From: Ecdyonurus torrentis
Lineage: Eukaryota; Arthropoda; Insecta; Ephemeroptera; Heptageniidae
Assembly: GCA_949318235.1 (NCBI GenBank)
Contig: OX439133.1
Span: 30,784,129 to 30,848,128, forward strand
Reading direction: 5' to 3'
Length of the DNA stretch: 64,000 bases
How positions within the stretch are numbered: position 1 is the stretch's first letter; each line of letters begins with the position of its first letter. This document shows, piece by piece, positions 39,058 through 52,204 of this stretch. Position numbers and translations under genes: made by a program. The notes under the pieces are model-generated. The model saw only the letters and a list, made by a program, of their open reading frames with translations. It made no database searches and was not told the origin of the DNA.

Positions 39058-40146
39058 ATGATATCGCACGCATAGAATGAAAAGCTCGTATTTGAAATTC
39101 CCGTGTTTTCGAAGTTTGAATCGTTATAATACAAAAATAAAAAGTCACAAAAATTGAAATTACCTTTGTCGTGCGTCGTGCGGCTTATAAATCTGACAAT
39201 ATATTTTATAAATTTCATATTTTTATCGCAAACAGTTCGTCCACAATTCATCAATTAGTAAACTAAAACACCCTGTTTTCGAACGTTGTCCGAAAATGTG
39301 TTATTAAAATTATTTTTCCCATGCAACAACAAGCAATAAAAATTTCAAAATAATATTATAGAGTTAAGAAATGTTGCTTATTCATAATGTACAGTTAAAT
39401 TTTTTTGCAAGCAGCCCCTTTGCCAAACATTGCAAAAACGGATCTCGCGTTCTATTATTGCTTTAAAGCTAAAGTTATTTTAGGGGTGCAGTTTTGAATC
39501 CCTTAAATGTTCTTTTGCTAATAATGTAAATATCTTATTTCTATAATATTAAATGAATTTTTAAAAATTGATGTACTGCTGGTTGCGGTAGTCAGGCATT
39601 TTATGTACTGCTTTTTGCATAAGTACAAGGGTTAAAAATTAATTAATTCATAAGTTTAGTAATTTTAAAATAATTTTGTATATTACAAAGAAATCTTTTA
39701 AGAATATGAAATTGCACCCCTAAAATAATTTTCAGCTTCAAAGCATTAATACAATGCGAGATCGTTTTTTTGCAAATTTTGACAAATAAGGGGTTGCTTG
39801 TAAAAAAATGCCAACTGTACATTAGGAATAAGTAACATTTCTTGAATCTATATGGTATCCATTTGAAATTTTAATTGCTTGTTGTTGCATAGGAAAAATA
39901 ATATTTATTTCACTTTTTTGAACAAAGTTCAAAACAGGGTGTTTTAATTTACTAAATACTAATTTGTGAGCAAACTGTTTGCAATAAAAATTTGAAATTT
40001 ATCAAATGTATTGTCATATATATAATTCACAGGAAAAAATAATATCAATTCTTTCTGACTTTTAATTTATTAGTTCTAGTGATTCAAACTTCGAAAACTC
40101 GGGAATTTCTAATATATACGAGCTTTTCATTGTATGCGTGCGATAT
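39058..40146. mobile_element. Palindromic element, family E, copy in block B
   Basis: Both ends are preserved here: ATATCGCACGCATAGAATG on the left and CATTGTATGCGTGCGATAT on the right, with arms of about 480 bp. It is the better preserved copy of 14998-16060. Confidence 0.88.
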
Positions 40147-40151
40147 ATTTC

Positions 40152-40153
<2 letters not shown>

Positions 40154-40241
<88 letters not shown>

Positions 40242-40247
40242 TATATA
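40154..40247. repeat. (AT)n tract
   Basis: AT dinucleotides on the left flank of the Foldback-like element; the tract continues on the right (41727-41756). Confidence 0.95.
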
Positions 40248-41722
40248 TCGAGGGCTACGCGGCAATTCGGAACTTGTGCAGCCTCCGCGCGCGCAAGATT
40301 GAAACATATGGATTCTCCGCGCACCTACTTTTTGGCACATATGCAGCCTCCGCGGCCGCTAATATTGAAACATGTGTAATCTCCGCGGACGCTGCGAATG
40401 AAACATATGTACATTCCGCGCGTACGAAAAGTGACACATCTGAATAATTTGCAGAGTTTTATGATTACAAATTTTAAGCACAAGTTTTTTAATTTCTCTG
40501 ATGCAAATCTTAACGCTTTAATGATTTAATGATGTAAATAAAATTTAAATAAGATATAATAGATAATTTTACAATAAAAATATATTATATACCATTACTT
40601 TTTTTTAAATTAATATGCTAATAATGTTTTTAAAACGAAGTTTTTATTTATTTTAAATGGAAAATACTTTTCAAAGTTCTGATTTTTTTTATAATAGAAT
40701 TTTCTTGTGATTCATTTTATGAATTTTAAAGCTACCCTACCTCAAGTCAACTTATGAATGATCAGCTAGAGTATTTTCTTATCATACATACACTTCAAAG
40801 GTCAAAATTGTAAACATCCTGTCTAGTTGACTATTGCCGGTAAATGTTTCAGTTTTCATTCTGCTTTGTGGAGAGTGTAGTTGTATTTTTAGTTATTCCG
40901 TATAAATTTTATGATTGATTTTTTCAAAAAATTAAATTATTTAATCTAAATTATAATAATTGCAGTGAATAAAAAAAAAGCAGAGCATTTGTGAAGTGTG
41001 TAATTTTATTGTAGTGTTGATAAGATTATTTTTTATTAAAAAAATTAAAGAAGAGTCTTAAAATTTTAAGGTAGGTTTCTTTATGTGTTATTTTAGGTGA
41101 TAATTTAAATTCTTTAAGTTAGTAGAGAAGGTGTTAAAATATTTTGATGAGGAAAACATTTCAAATTTTACTGTTAAAAGTATGATTTTATTTCTTTTGA
41201 ACATATGCATTTACTTTTCATTGCTTGTTTATTTTTTTTTTATTTATTTATTTTTTATTTATTCATTGATTCATTTACCTATTTATAAATAAATTTATTT
41301 ATCTATTGCTTCATTTATTTATATGATCATTTATTTATTAATTATCTGTCTATTTATAATTTAATTTTTAATTAGCTTTTTTTATTATTATTAACCTATT
41401 AATTTTTTTTAAATACAATTTTAAATTTATTATCCGATGATATTATATCATCCTCCATGTAAATTTTATCTGTAAATGCAATTCATATCGGTAGGTATAG
41501 CTTTCTTCAGATGTGCCAAAATATAATTCTTCAGATGTGTCACTTTTCGTACGCGCGGAATGTACATATGTTTCATTCGTAGCGTCCGCGGAGATTACAC
41601 ATGTTTCAATATTAGCGGCCGCGGAGGCTGCATATGTGCCAAAAAGTAGGTGCGCGGAGAATCCATATGTTTCAATCTTGCGCGCGCGGAGGCTGCACAA
41701 GTTCCGAATTGCCGCGTAGCCC

Positions 41723-41726
<4 letters not shown>
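40248..41726. mobile_element. Foldback-like element whose termini are 33-bp tandem subrepeats
   Basis: Termini TCGAGGGCTACGCGGC and the complement, with inverted repeats of about 200 bp (40248-40446, 41528-41726). Each terminus is a degenerate array of about 33-bp units, roughly TCCGCG(N)8-12 followed by GAAACATATG or GGCACATATG, five to six units per arm. The AT tract continues on both sides. The interior (about 1.05 kb) is A+T-rich with no transposase. The open frames in the arms exist because 33 bp is 11 codons. The architecture recalls Drosophila Foldback elements, whose long termini also consist of short tandem subrepeats. Confidence 0.85.
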
Positions 41727-41756
<30 letters not shown>

Positions 41757-41757
<1 letters not shown>

Positions 41758-42240
41758 CTCACACAAAAAATTCACAGAATTGCACATATTCTTTTGAAAG
41801 TATTGCATTTTTGCTATTAAATGCCTTTAAATACAATATTTATTCATAAAAATCTATTTAACATGTGTATATGACGTCGATATGTTTTACCCATCGGTAG
41901 TACCTCACGCGTTCGAATTGAATATTTACTCAGTACCTAGGCATAAATCAGGAACATAATAACTAATAACCCAATTTTTTTATTGTTGATTATAATATTT
42001 AAAATCAAGCTGATTCAGTTATGTATAAAAAAATAAGATTGTGGGCTGCAGAGATCGGCTTATGAGAGCTCAAAGTTGTTGCGCTGGGCCGTCAGGCTGT
42101 GATACGTGCTGCGTGGCCCACGCGGAGGCCTCTAAGAGAAGTGCTATAAAAAAACCTTCAGGCAAAAACTTGAACTTTTCTTTATGGTTTCTGAAAGTAC
42201 ACATTAAACCTTTAAACTCTTTAATATATGGTTAAACTTT
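41757..42240. repeat. Repeat tail, copy B
   Basis: Matches 16504-16985, including CATCGGTAGTACCTCACGCG and CAAAGTTGTTGCGCTG. Confidence 0.75.
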
Positions 42241-42259
42241 ATATTTATTTCATGTTTAA

Positions 42260-43250
42260 ACATTATTATTAAAGGTCATGGGATATCTCAATTGCACCCC
42301 TGAAATAATTTTTAGATTTAAATTATAAACTTATACAATCGCGAAATCAGTTATTTTAAATTTTAATTATTTACGAATATAATTTATTCACAAATAATAT
42401 TCTATTTTTAAATTGTCATTTTATTTATTGTCTGCAAATGCGGGCCAACCCTTTTGTAATAAATAATAAAAATAACTGATAAAATGATTTTATATAATAT
42501 TTTTAATATTTTTAATTTTTGAAGCACTGCGTGTTGCAGTCATCAGGCGTTTAATACAGATCAGTAGGCAGCGCGTAATACAGTATACCCGCAAGTTAAT
42601 TAATAATTTTTTAATATAAATATTAAAAATAATTTTGCATTTTTTAAAGGATTCTTGGGGAAAAAATACAACCCCAAAAATATTAAACAAAATATCATAA
42701 CGTGAGATAATAAAGAGCTTATAATATTTGGTAAAATAAAAAGAGTTGCCCCCGCTCTTGCAGACTAAATAAAATAGTAATAAATAAAAAACAGTACACT
42801 TTTGAATAAATTACATTCCTAGAATGTATTATATTAATTTGGAAAAAAAATTTGAATGCGATTTCGTTTATTTATTTAAATTATTATTATTAAATTATTA
42901 TTAAATTTTTATAAGTACACCATGGTGTTAAATAAATAAAAATAAATAAATTATTATTTTTACCCCCAAGTTTGATGAACTAAAATTGTATACTGCAGGT
43001 TTCGCAGTTTACTTTAATTAATAAATTAAGAGCAAACTGCTCGCATTAAAAAAAAATTAAAATTTACGAAATATATTGTCTGGTATATAAACCGAACGAC
43101 AAAAGTAATTTTGAACATTTCTTATATATACATTTTCTTTTCAAATTATAAACGACTCAAACTTCGAAAACACGGGAAATTTTTTGCCGAAGATTTCATT
43201 TTTGTTCACGCGATATCTTCAATGCTTCTCATATTTAATGAGTTTGCCCT
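42260..43250. mobile_element. Degenerate relative of palindromic family E
   Basis: ATTGCACCCCTGAAATAATTTT, GCACTGCGTGTTGCAG, AAACTTCGAAAACACGGGAA and TTCACGCGATATCTTC follow the order of family E but are highly diverged. The symmetric partner is partly lost. Confidence 0.55.
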
Positions 43251-43708
43251 CTTAATTTATTAGTTTGAAGACTCAGTGACAATATACCGATGAAATATAT
43301 TGTTCATTTGTTACGTTTTGTTGTCCTGCAAGCGAAAACAAAACGAGAATAAGCGTTATTATTCATCCTATACTAGATGTTTCTTTGCGTTACATCTGCA
43401 ATACATCGGCGATATCTGAAGATATTTTACACATTTAACATTTTGCTAGCAAATTTACATTTTTATAATATAGTTTTATTATCGAAAACAATAAATCAAT
43501 TACTATTTCGTAATTAAATATAAATATAAACGTATTACAACTCAGCCGTACGTTGATATGTTTGATGTTGGTGAAGGCTTGCTTCGTGTCTGCTGGCGCG
43601 CTTTGAGCGTTCGCGCGCGGCCAAACCGGAAACGGAATCAGTCATAATTCTCGCGCCAAATGAATAACGTTTCATGTTTCTCGTCATAAGCTTTTGAAAT
43701 TAGGTTGA
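43251..43708. other. Intergenic, with a short CG-rich patch
   Basis: A patch at 43590-43640 (TGGCGCGCTTTGAGCGTTCG) is GC-rich. No frame or known element recognised. Confidence 0.45.
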
Positions 43709-43717
43709 CAGCATCTT

Positions 43718-43928
43718 CACAGTAGATGATACAGTAGTCCATCTCCTATACTGAGAATGTCAGATAAAAAAACGCGCCATAATTCCGACTGGGTGAAGCG
43801 GGCTGAACTAAAAGTAACTGTAGTAACATTACGCGTGTAGTTCAGCCCGCTTCACCCAGTCGGAATTATGGCGCGCATTGATCTGACATTCTCAGTATAG
43901 GAGATGGACTACTGTATCATCTACTGTG
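43718..43928. mobile_element. Palindromic MITE with 9-bp target duplication (MULE-like)
   Basis: Arms of about 100 bp are nearly perfect (CACAGTAGATGATACAGTAG at each end). The short spacer is near 43813-43827. CAGCATCTT flanks both sides (43709-43717, 43929-43937). A 9-bp duplication is typical of MULE elements. It is inserted within a SINE-1 copy. Confidence 0.88.
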
Positions 43929-43937
43929 CAGCATCTT

Positions 43938-44042
43938 CAGAGGACGGAGACGGTTCCTCGACTTCGTAAGGGTCATGAACTGTCGATTGTAAGCAGTCTG
44001 ATTGATAGACGACCCGTTCTTAAGTTAAGCTTGCACCAAGGG
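43938..44042 (-). mobile_element. SINE-1 5' part, interrupted by a MITE
   Basis: On the minus strand it reads GGTGCAAGCTTAACTTAAG ... GAAGTCGAGGAACCGTCTCC. The B-box equivalent is altered (AGTTCATGACC). The 3' part lies beyond the MITE and is degraded. Confidence 0.6.
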
Positions 44043-44471
44043 AAATCTTTTTTTAATTTTTTATATTTAAATTATAATTTTAAATAAATAATAATAAATA
44101 AAAACATTATAAAGTATATAACATAATAGGGTTTCCATAAAGTATTTATAGCGATTACAAATGCAAATGAAAGAATCAAAAACTTTGGTAATCTCATCCC
44201 ACTGCGTGTGTATCAGTTTCTTTCTCAACCATCGGACATTTATTTCAAAACACTTCCAACAATACCAGTGTAGAGAATCCTTCAAGAAAGTTTATGGTAA
44301 AGTTTCTATTTTCAATTTAATTATATAGCTCATCCTCGTGAAAAAAAGAAGGGATAAATTAGTAAAAAAAAAAAAAAGAAAGAAAAGAAAAAAAAATGAA
44401 GCCGAAATTCTGAATGAAAAAGCGCAAAAAACGCACTTTTTCTTCAATTACGTATTGTGAGACAACCACAC

Positions 44472-44534
<63 letters not shown>

Positions 44535-44730
44535 ATGTTAAAAACATGTCTTTAATTTGATATGCGTACAGGGTACTACATATTATGAAAGTTCTTCTTC
44601 TTTTTATTTGCAGTTAAAAAATGCCTAAGATTTTATGGACGCCCTATTATAAATTATAATTTTTAATATTTTTATTGATAATAAATTAAAATATTATAAT
44701 TTAATTATGAAAAATAAAAAAGTATTGCCC
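44043..44730. other. A+T-rich sequence with an (AT)n tract (44476-44530)
   Basis: No gene seen. A small relative of 44100-44200 (CATTATAAAGTA, CAAATGAAAGAAT) occurs at 52620-52950. Confidence 0.5.
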
Positions 44731-44732
44731 TT

Positions 44733-45085
44733 TGGTGCAAGCTTAACTTGCGAAGAGAACGGGTCGTCTGTCAATCAGACTGCTTACAATCGACGTGTTC
44801 AAGACCCTTACGAAGTCGAGGAACCGTCTCCGTCCCCCGTAGGTTGGCTATCCCCCTAATTACAAAAGCTTATTTAAAACTAGTTTGTCTTTTTTAACAG
44901 CTGCAAACGTAAGTGAAGCTGCCGTGCACCAGGAGTGCACATCAGTATGCCACAGTCAACCGCACGCCGGAGCGGCGAGGTATATCAATAACTCGTATAC
45001 CATGACCTAGCACTAAGCCACATTTAGAGATCGCCCTACAGCTAAAGGTCATTAACCCAAGTACATTATAATTAGACATTGCTTG
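44733..45085 (+). mobile_element. SINE-1 copy
   Basis: GGTGCAAGCTTAACTTGCG start, TCAATCAGACTGCTTACAAT, CAGCTGCAAACGTAAGTGAAG and CGCACGCCGGAGCGGCGAGG present. B-box reads TGTTCAAGACC. Confidence 0.65.
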
Positions 45086-45564
45086 ATTATTATTATTATT
45101 GTTTTGTTTTTTTGAAAAGTTTATTTAGTTTATTTCGCAATAACACGGATAAAATTCAATTCATTAATAAAATATTGTGGTTTAGAGCCAGCATTTAATA
45201 ATTGACAGGCTCAAATTGATGGTAGATGAGTTACTAAAAACTATAATTAATCGGATAAAAAGTATTCATTTATCCGGATATAAAGTTATCCGGATTTAGG
45301 AAATAATAAAATCAGAACCACAAGTGCTGCAGCTTATGCAACTTTGCTAGCGCAACAGTCACGCAGGTTGCATAATGCAAAGTTTGCAGGCGGAGTAACC
45401 AAGATGGCTGCCGTGCGAACAATTTTTTCGTAATCATCGTTTATAAATGCGTAAATTTTATAAGAGGAGACTTAAGTAATTAGAGAGAGAGAGAGAGAGA
45501 GAGAGTGAGAATGAAAGAGAGAAAGAAAAAAAAAGGCTAAAAATGTGTTCCGTTATAATATAGT
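45086..45564. other. Intergenic, no gene seen
   Basis: Short GA microsatellite at 45481-45505; GC-richer patch at 45325-45420 without a long frame. Confidence 0.45.
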
Positions 45565-47438
45565 CAGGGCTAAAAGTAAGCCGGGGCTTGCCGGTCTCAG
45601 CACCGGTAATAAATTAACAGCCGGTGCTCAGCCCCGGTAATAAAATTTCTTATAATTTTTAGTAAAAACTTGAAATAAAGATTTTAGCGCCTTATAATAT
45701 ATATATTTTTTTTAAGGAAACACACACACTCAAATATTTTATTTATCTAGATAATATATATTATTATAATACGCATGTGTCATGATGTGTGTTATGCTTT
45801 AAATATAATATTAAGTTATTATAATTCTTAAAAAAGTGGTGTTTAATATGGTTGTGTTTAAATGGTGTTTAATTGTATTTTGAATCCAAAATATTGTGTA
45901 AAAGCATACAGCTTTAGACTGGCAAATCCGGAAACATTTCAACCTTGATTTCCACCGATATATTTGCGCGATTTTATTTTTGTTTAGTTTTTCATAAAGC
46001 CTATGATATGTAGAAAAAATACATATATAGCCACACAGCACCGGCATCTTTAAGTGAAGTCATTAAAGTTGGTAGATGAAGTTTCAGTACAGTTTTTATT
46101 CGCACCTGATTATTGCTAGGAAGGACGGCTATAGCCTAGGACGTGGAATTTAAACTAGCACGAAACTTGGGTCCTAGCTACCCAAGGGTCTTTATCAGGG
46201 TTATAATCGAGCCATCTGTCAGCACTACGACTCTCTTTTGCGTTTTGAGAAGAAGTTATAACATTTTATAAAAATCGAATATTGTAAATTTTCTATTTTT
46301 GAAAATTTTTAATCCCAAAGTTTGCTACTTTTGATCCCAGTTACTCCTGCTACTATACAATTTAGTGACAGATAAAGCTACAAGAGTTGTATAATACGCA
46401 TGGCTATAGCATCTCAAAATATAAAAAGAAAACTTGCAAACGTTATGATGCCATTTCAAAGTTATAGTAATAGCTATCTATATGATAAAATTTCCAGAAC
46501 CCGTGACCATCAGATAAGAGAGAAAATTTTTATTGAAATAAACATGGGCTCTTATGGGACTAAAAGCTTCGAAAAAATAATATTTTAAAATCTAGCATGG
46601 TGACCCCCCAATTTGTTTAAATTTTTGAAAATACCATACACAATGCATCGCACTGTGCAAAATTTCAGTTTTTTCTTTCTTTTCGATTTTTAAGTCAAAT
46701 CCCGCAGTACCTGATTTCCTGCCTTATAATGACACAAAATATGCTATCTGAGGTCTTCTTCTGCATTGAAAGCTATTTTGGTGGTGCTGACTATATAATT
46801 TTGCCCCTAAATAATTATAGCATTAGAAACCTAAAGGACCTTTTTTCTTAGCCTGGATGGCTTCCTCTGACCTTTTTCTTACATGTTCTTTGTTTTCAAT
46901 TTAGGTATTTAATCTTTTCTATGAATTTTTTGCCTTCAGAAAATTACGGTGAAATTTTGTGCATGCAAAATCTTTTGTCACTAAAGATTTCTAAAGCATC
47001 AGTTAGCAGTTTTCCGGCGCGATTAGAGGTATTATCCTTACCTAAACTTCATGTACCAATTTTAATCACTTAAATTCACTTAAAAATTCCGGTGTTTTAT
47101 GGCCAGAGGTCTAATTTCTGCATATCATTAACTTTATAAAAAAAAAAAAAAAAAAAAAGTGCAAACGAATCAGCGGAAAATAAACACTGAAATGTCTCCG
47201 GATTTGTCGGCTCAACAATCCTAATAAAAGAATATAAAACATAGATATTTATTTATAATTAGTAATGCAAAATCACGTTATTTTACATAAAAAATTGCAA
47301 TTTTTTTACGGGGGGCTCTGCCCCCCGCACCCCCCGGCAAGGGGCTCCCCCCTACACCCCCCCCCCCCCTTTGCGGCTCGCGCTTCGCGCTCGCCGCAGA
47401 TGAGCCCCGGTAATGATTTATTTCTACTTTTAGCCCTG
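45565..47438. mobile_element. hAT-like element C, complete copy
   Basis: Starts CAGGGCTAAAAGTAAGCC and ends CTACTTTTAGCCCTG, with 14-bp perfect inverted termini. The subterminal region has several GCCCCGG / CCGGTGCT motifs. The flanks share ATAGT but no clean 8-bp duplication. It supplies the full structure for the fragments at 12200, 27774 and 35889. It carries a poly-A run (47138-47157) and a GC-rich hairpin array near the right end. No transposase. Confidence 0.8.
47309..47403. repeat. GC-rich hairpin cluster
   Basis: GGGGGCTCTGCCCCCCG, then CGGCAAGGGGCTCCCCC, a poly-C run, and GCTCGCGCTTCGCGCTCG. These short self-complementary units contrast with the A+T-rich surroundings. Confidence 0.8.
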
Positions 47439-47537
47439 ATAGTATAAATGATATTCAATGTACTATAAATAATTTTATTATTAAAATTTGACTTATTTTT
47501 AACTTTATTTTGCATCACTATATAAAAATCAAATAAA

Positions 47538-47673
47538 GTGTATACCTGCATGATATCATATTTAATTCGCATAGAGGCCATACCGGAGTAGTAAATAGCA
47601 TTGCTGTGCATAGGACAAACTACGTTTAAGCAAATTTTCTTTTGGGAATCGGTTAATTTTTTGTTATTGCTAT
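47538..47673 (+). repeat. Left copy of an identical 136-bp direct repeat (half R3)
   Basis: Identical over 136 bp to 49379-49514 by reading (GTGTATACCTGCATGATATC ... TTTTTTGTTATTGCTAT). It is truncated by the 47674-49378 insertion. Confidence 0.9.
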
Positions 47674-47760
47674 AAGTTAGGCGGGACTGCCGGGACCAAG
47701 TCCCGGCATAAGAAATTCTGCCGGGACTTGGTCCCGGCAGGTTTCGGTAAAAGTTCTAAA

Positions 47761-47812
<52 letters not shown>

Positions 47813-49378
47813 AAGGAAGAAAAAAAAAAAAAAAAAAAAGGGGGGGCTAAATAAGTAATAATAAAAATCAAATCTATTTCATTCAAGTAAATGACTAGTT
47901 TTCTTCTATAAATTTACCTTAATTAGTACAAAAGTATATTATTAATGATTTAATCTATAAAGGGTTCTGAAAGCATCATGTTTCCCCAATTTTATTTTTC
48001 AGTATTTACATTAATTAACTAATATTACAGTCTCATTGCATGCAATTCAATAGCTAAATATTTTGAACTAAATCAAATGCAGAAGAAAAAAAAAAAAGGA
48101 GAAATTAAATTTATTAAAATAATAAAAATAAATTATCAAATGTAATAAAAAATTGTCTGATAATGTTTTAAGTTTATCATAAAAGTACAAAAACTCTTGT
48201 GAAGATTTTGGAACAAAATACTGCCCCCAGCCCCTCCATTAATTTTTGCCACTTCACTCATGGTTTGCCTTGTTCATATTGAACTTTTTGTAATTAGCAA
48301 TTTGAATTACAAAAAGTTCAATATAAACAAGATATTAAAGTTCTTCATGCTTTTTTTCATTATAAATCATTTCAGAAAACTCATCACAATTTTTCGATAT
48401 TATTTATTCATAAATTTACACAAAATATAATGATTAATATAATTATAATTAATTTCCTGAAACTATGTTCACATAAAATATCATGAACAACTTTGAAACA
48501 TTGAAGTAGTGGATATTGGACATAAATAAATCAATGAACAAAATTCTAATTTTGTAAGCCAACATAATATCAGGAGCTTCATTGCTATTTTTTTAATGAC
48601 AAAAATAAATACACGAAAAAAAAAATAATAAAAAAGTATGATTTTTCTGAAGTTATGTTCAAATAATTATTAACATCTTTAAAACAGTAAAGTGGTGGAA
48701 ATAAATAGTAAAGCAAAAAAAAAAAAAAAAAAAAAAAATTCAATGTTTTTTTTTTTTTTTCATTTATTTCCACTGCTTTGCCGTTTAAAAATTTTCATCA
48801 TTTTTGAAGAGAACATAATTTCAGTAAGTTCGTCACATATTTTTTATTTCAATGCACTAATATTATGCAAAATGTGAAAAATAAAACTAAAATAAAATAT
48901 TTGATTTTTAATCCTGAAAAAAAGAATCATGACGTAAAGAATAGAATTTTTTTCTAGTTGTGGACAACCGAAAACAGTATAATCGGAACCCTCTTTTATT
49001 TATCCCCATACATAAAAAAAAAAACGAACTAAGTTTTATGAAGTTTTGTTTTAACATAGCACACATTTACTTAGTCACCTTAAAACATTTTTTGCTATAT
49101 AGCAATAATATTAGGTAAAAAGTGAAACTATGATCTTATAATATTTTTTAATTATTTTTAACAGAAATCGTTAAAATTGCATAAATATTTAAAAAAATCA
49201 TGCCTCCGGCGGTAAGGGGGCCCTGCCCCCTTAACCCCCGCAGGGGGCTCTGCCCCCTTGACCCCCGCAAGGGGGCTACGCCCCCCTTGACCCCCCGTTG
49301 GCGGGGCTTCGCCCCGCATATCATTCTCCTTTATTTATACTATGGTCCCGGCAAGAGAAATTTTCAACTTCTACCCCT
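47674..49378. mobile_element. 1.7-kb insertion between identical 136-bp repeats
   Basis: The left end has GGCGGGACTGCCGGGACC and several GGTCCCGGC hairpins. The right end reads GGTCCCGGCAAGAGAAATTT then CTTCTACCCCTG, a hAT-like terminus (CAGGGGTAGAAG on the other strand). The left terminus is degraded. Contains poly-A (47761-47839), an imperfect inverted repeat around 48280-48320 (TTGAACTTTTTGTAATTAGC), and A+T-rich DNA without a gene. Confidence 0.65.
49199..49320. repeat. Tandem array of GC-rich hairpins, about 28-35-bp units
   Basis: Units of the type AGGGGGCTCTGCCCCCTTGA followed by CCCCCGC are repeated about four times, ending GGCGGGGCTTCGCCCCGC. Each unit is a hairpin. Similar to the 47309 cluster. 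Confidence 0.85.
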
Positions 49379-49680
49379 GTGTATACCTGCATGATATCAT
49401 ATTTAATTCGCATAGAGGCCATACCGGAGTAGTAAATAGCATTGCTGTGCATAGGACAAACTACGTTTAAGCAAATTTTCTTTTGGGAATCGGTTAATTT
49501 TTTGTTATTGCTATTTTTCTCACATACTGTAGATACTAATTACATATGAACAAAATCAATGCTCTTAAATATTTTGCAATGTAACTGTCAAAATGAGTTA
49601 TTTTCCTATGCCGCCCATATTATTGAATGATCCAACATGGCGTCGACTTTAACATGATTGCATACACCCTATAGTTTTTA
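49379..49680 (+). mobile_element. R3 element, complete copy
   Basis: Starts GTGTATACCTGCATGATATC and ends TTGCATACACCCTATAG. It includes ATAGAGGCCATACCGGAGTAG and CAACATGGCGTCGACTTTAAC. About 300 bp with weak inverted termini (GTGTAT / ATACAC). Other copies: 13430, 22540, 28920, 37025, 50956. Confidence 0.75.
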
Positions 49681-49760
49681 TTGTCTTTTAAATTATTGAC
49701 AGTAGTTGCTTCGTACTCATAATTGCAAACACATTAGTGTTGATTACAGTTGTAATGTCC

Positions 49761-50955
<1,195 letters not shown>

Positions 50956-51263
50956 TAGGGTGTATCCGCAGGACGTCATATTTATTGCGCTTGGACGCCA
51001 TACTGGAATAATGAATAACATTGCTCAGCATAGGATAAACTTCCTTAATAGTAGCTTTGGGAAATCGGCTATTTATATTATTATTCTAACATAATTGACA
51101 TACTAATTTAACCTATTAACCAGCATCAATGTTCTCAAAAATCATTATGTTGCTTTGATTGTTAGTATTTTTAAACTGGCAAAATGGTTAATTTTTCTGT
51201 GCGGCACATGTTATTGAGTGATTTGACATGGTGTTGACATTATAACATGGATGCAAGACCCTA
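50956..51263 (+). mobile_element. R3 element, complete copy
   Basis: Starts TAGGGTGTATCCGCAGG and ends GGATGCAAGACCCTA. CGCTTGGACGCCATACTGG and GGCAAAATGGTTAATTTTTC match the other copies. About 308 bp, no coding capacity. Confidence 0.75.
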
Positions 51264-52158
51264 TAAAAATGAAGAATATAATATATACGGTGTATGCATT
51301 AATTTTAAAATCGTCGCCATGTTGGATCACTTAATAACATTGACCGCATAGGAAAATTATTAATTTTTTCAGTTTGAAAAAATTAGGCAATATTTTTGGG
51401 ATCATTGATGCTGTTAATATGTTGTACTACTATCTCAAATGTGTGGGGAAAAAAAATAAACAATTTTTCAAAAAAATAAAAAAATAAAAAAAGTAGCTAA
51501 AGACGAAGTTTGTTCTATGCTCAGTAATTTTATTCATTACACCAAAATTTAAGCGCATTAAATATGATGTCATGCAGATAAACTTCATAGATTTTTTTTT
51601 TTTTTTTTACTTTTTTTCTACCTTATTTCACCATTTGTTGAGATTTTTCCACCTTTTTTTCAATAATAAGTACATTTTTTGGCACTTTTAAGCACCTGTA
51701 AAGGTATCTAAAAAAAATTTGCTTCTTTCTAACGTGGCTAAATGCGTTTACAACAATTTTACCACTTCGTACGTGAATTGTTTCTGGTTGCTAAAATACC
51801 AGGTAATTTTTATATATTTATTTTGTAAGAAATATATAAAAAATATTACTTTTTGACATTTCTTTATGAATATATTTTTACATAAATTTGATGTCACAAA
51901 TTTGATGGAAATATGGATATATATATCTAAAATAATAAATTTTAAGGCGCCAGCAATGCTAGCATAATTAATATTAGTAGCGGAGTCACCTTCATTATTA
52001 CTTAATCTTCATGAACACGATCTGTTACCAATATACTGTATAGATGGGACTTGCCAAAAACTTCCTCTTGGACCATATAGCATGTGTTTGCAGCTGTTAA
52101 AAAAATAAAAAAATAAAAAGTTTCAAAATAAACCTTTCTTGCGTGGGCATCATCGTTT
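51264..52158. other. Inverted R3 copy, then A+T-rich sequence
   Basis: 51290-51590 is an inverted R3 copy (GGTGTATGCATTAATTTT, CGCCATGTTGGATCAC, GGATCATTGATGCTG, CATTAAATATGATGTCATGC), so two R3 copies lie in opposite orientation. The rest has no gene. Confidence 0.6.
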
Positions 52159-52191
52159 ACGCAAGTTAAGCTTGCACCAAGGGCTATCTTT
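52159..52191 (-). mobile_element. SINE-1 5' fragment
   Basis: Minus strand begins GGTGCAAGCTTAACTTGCG; only the first 30 or so bases remain. Confidence 0.5.
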
Positions 52192-52204
52192 TTTTAAAAT
52201 TTAA

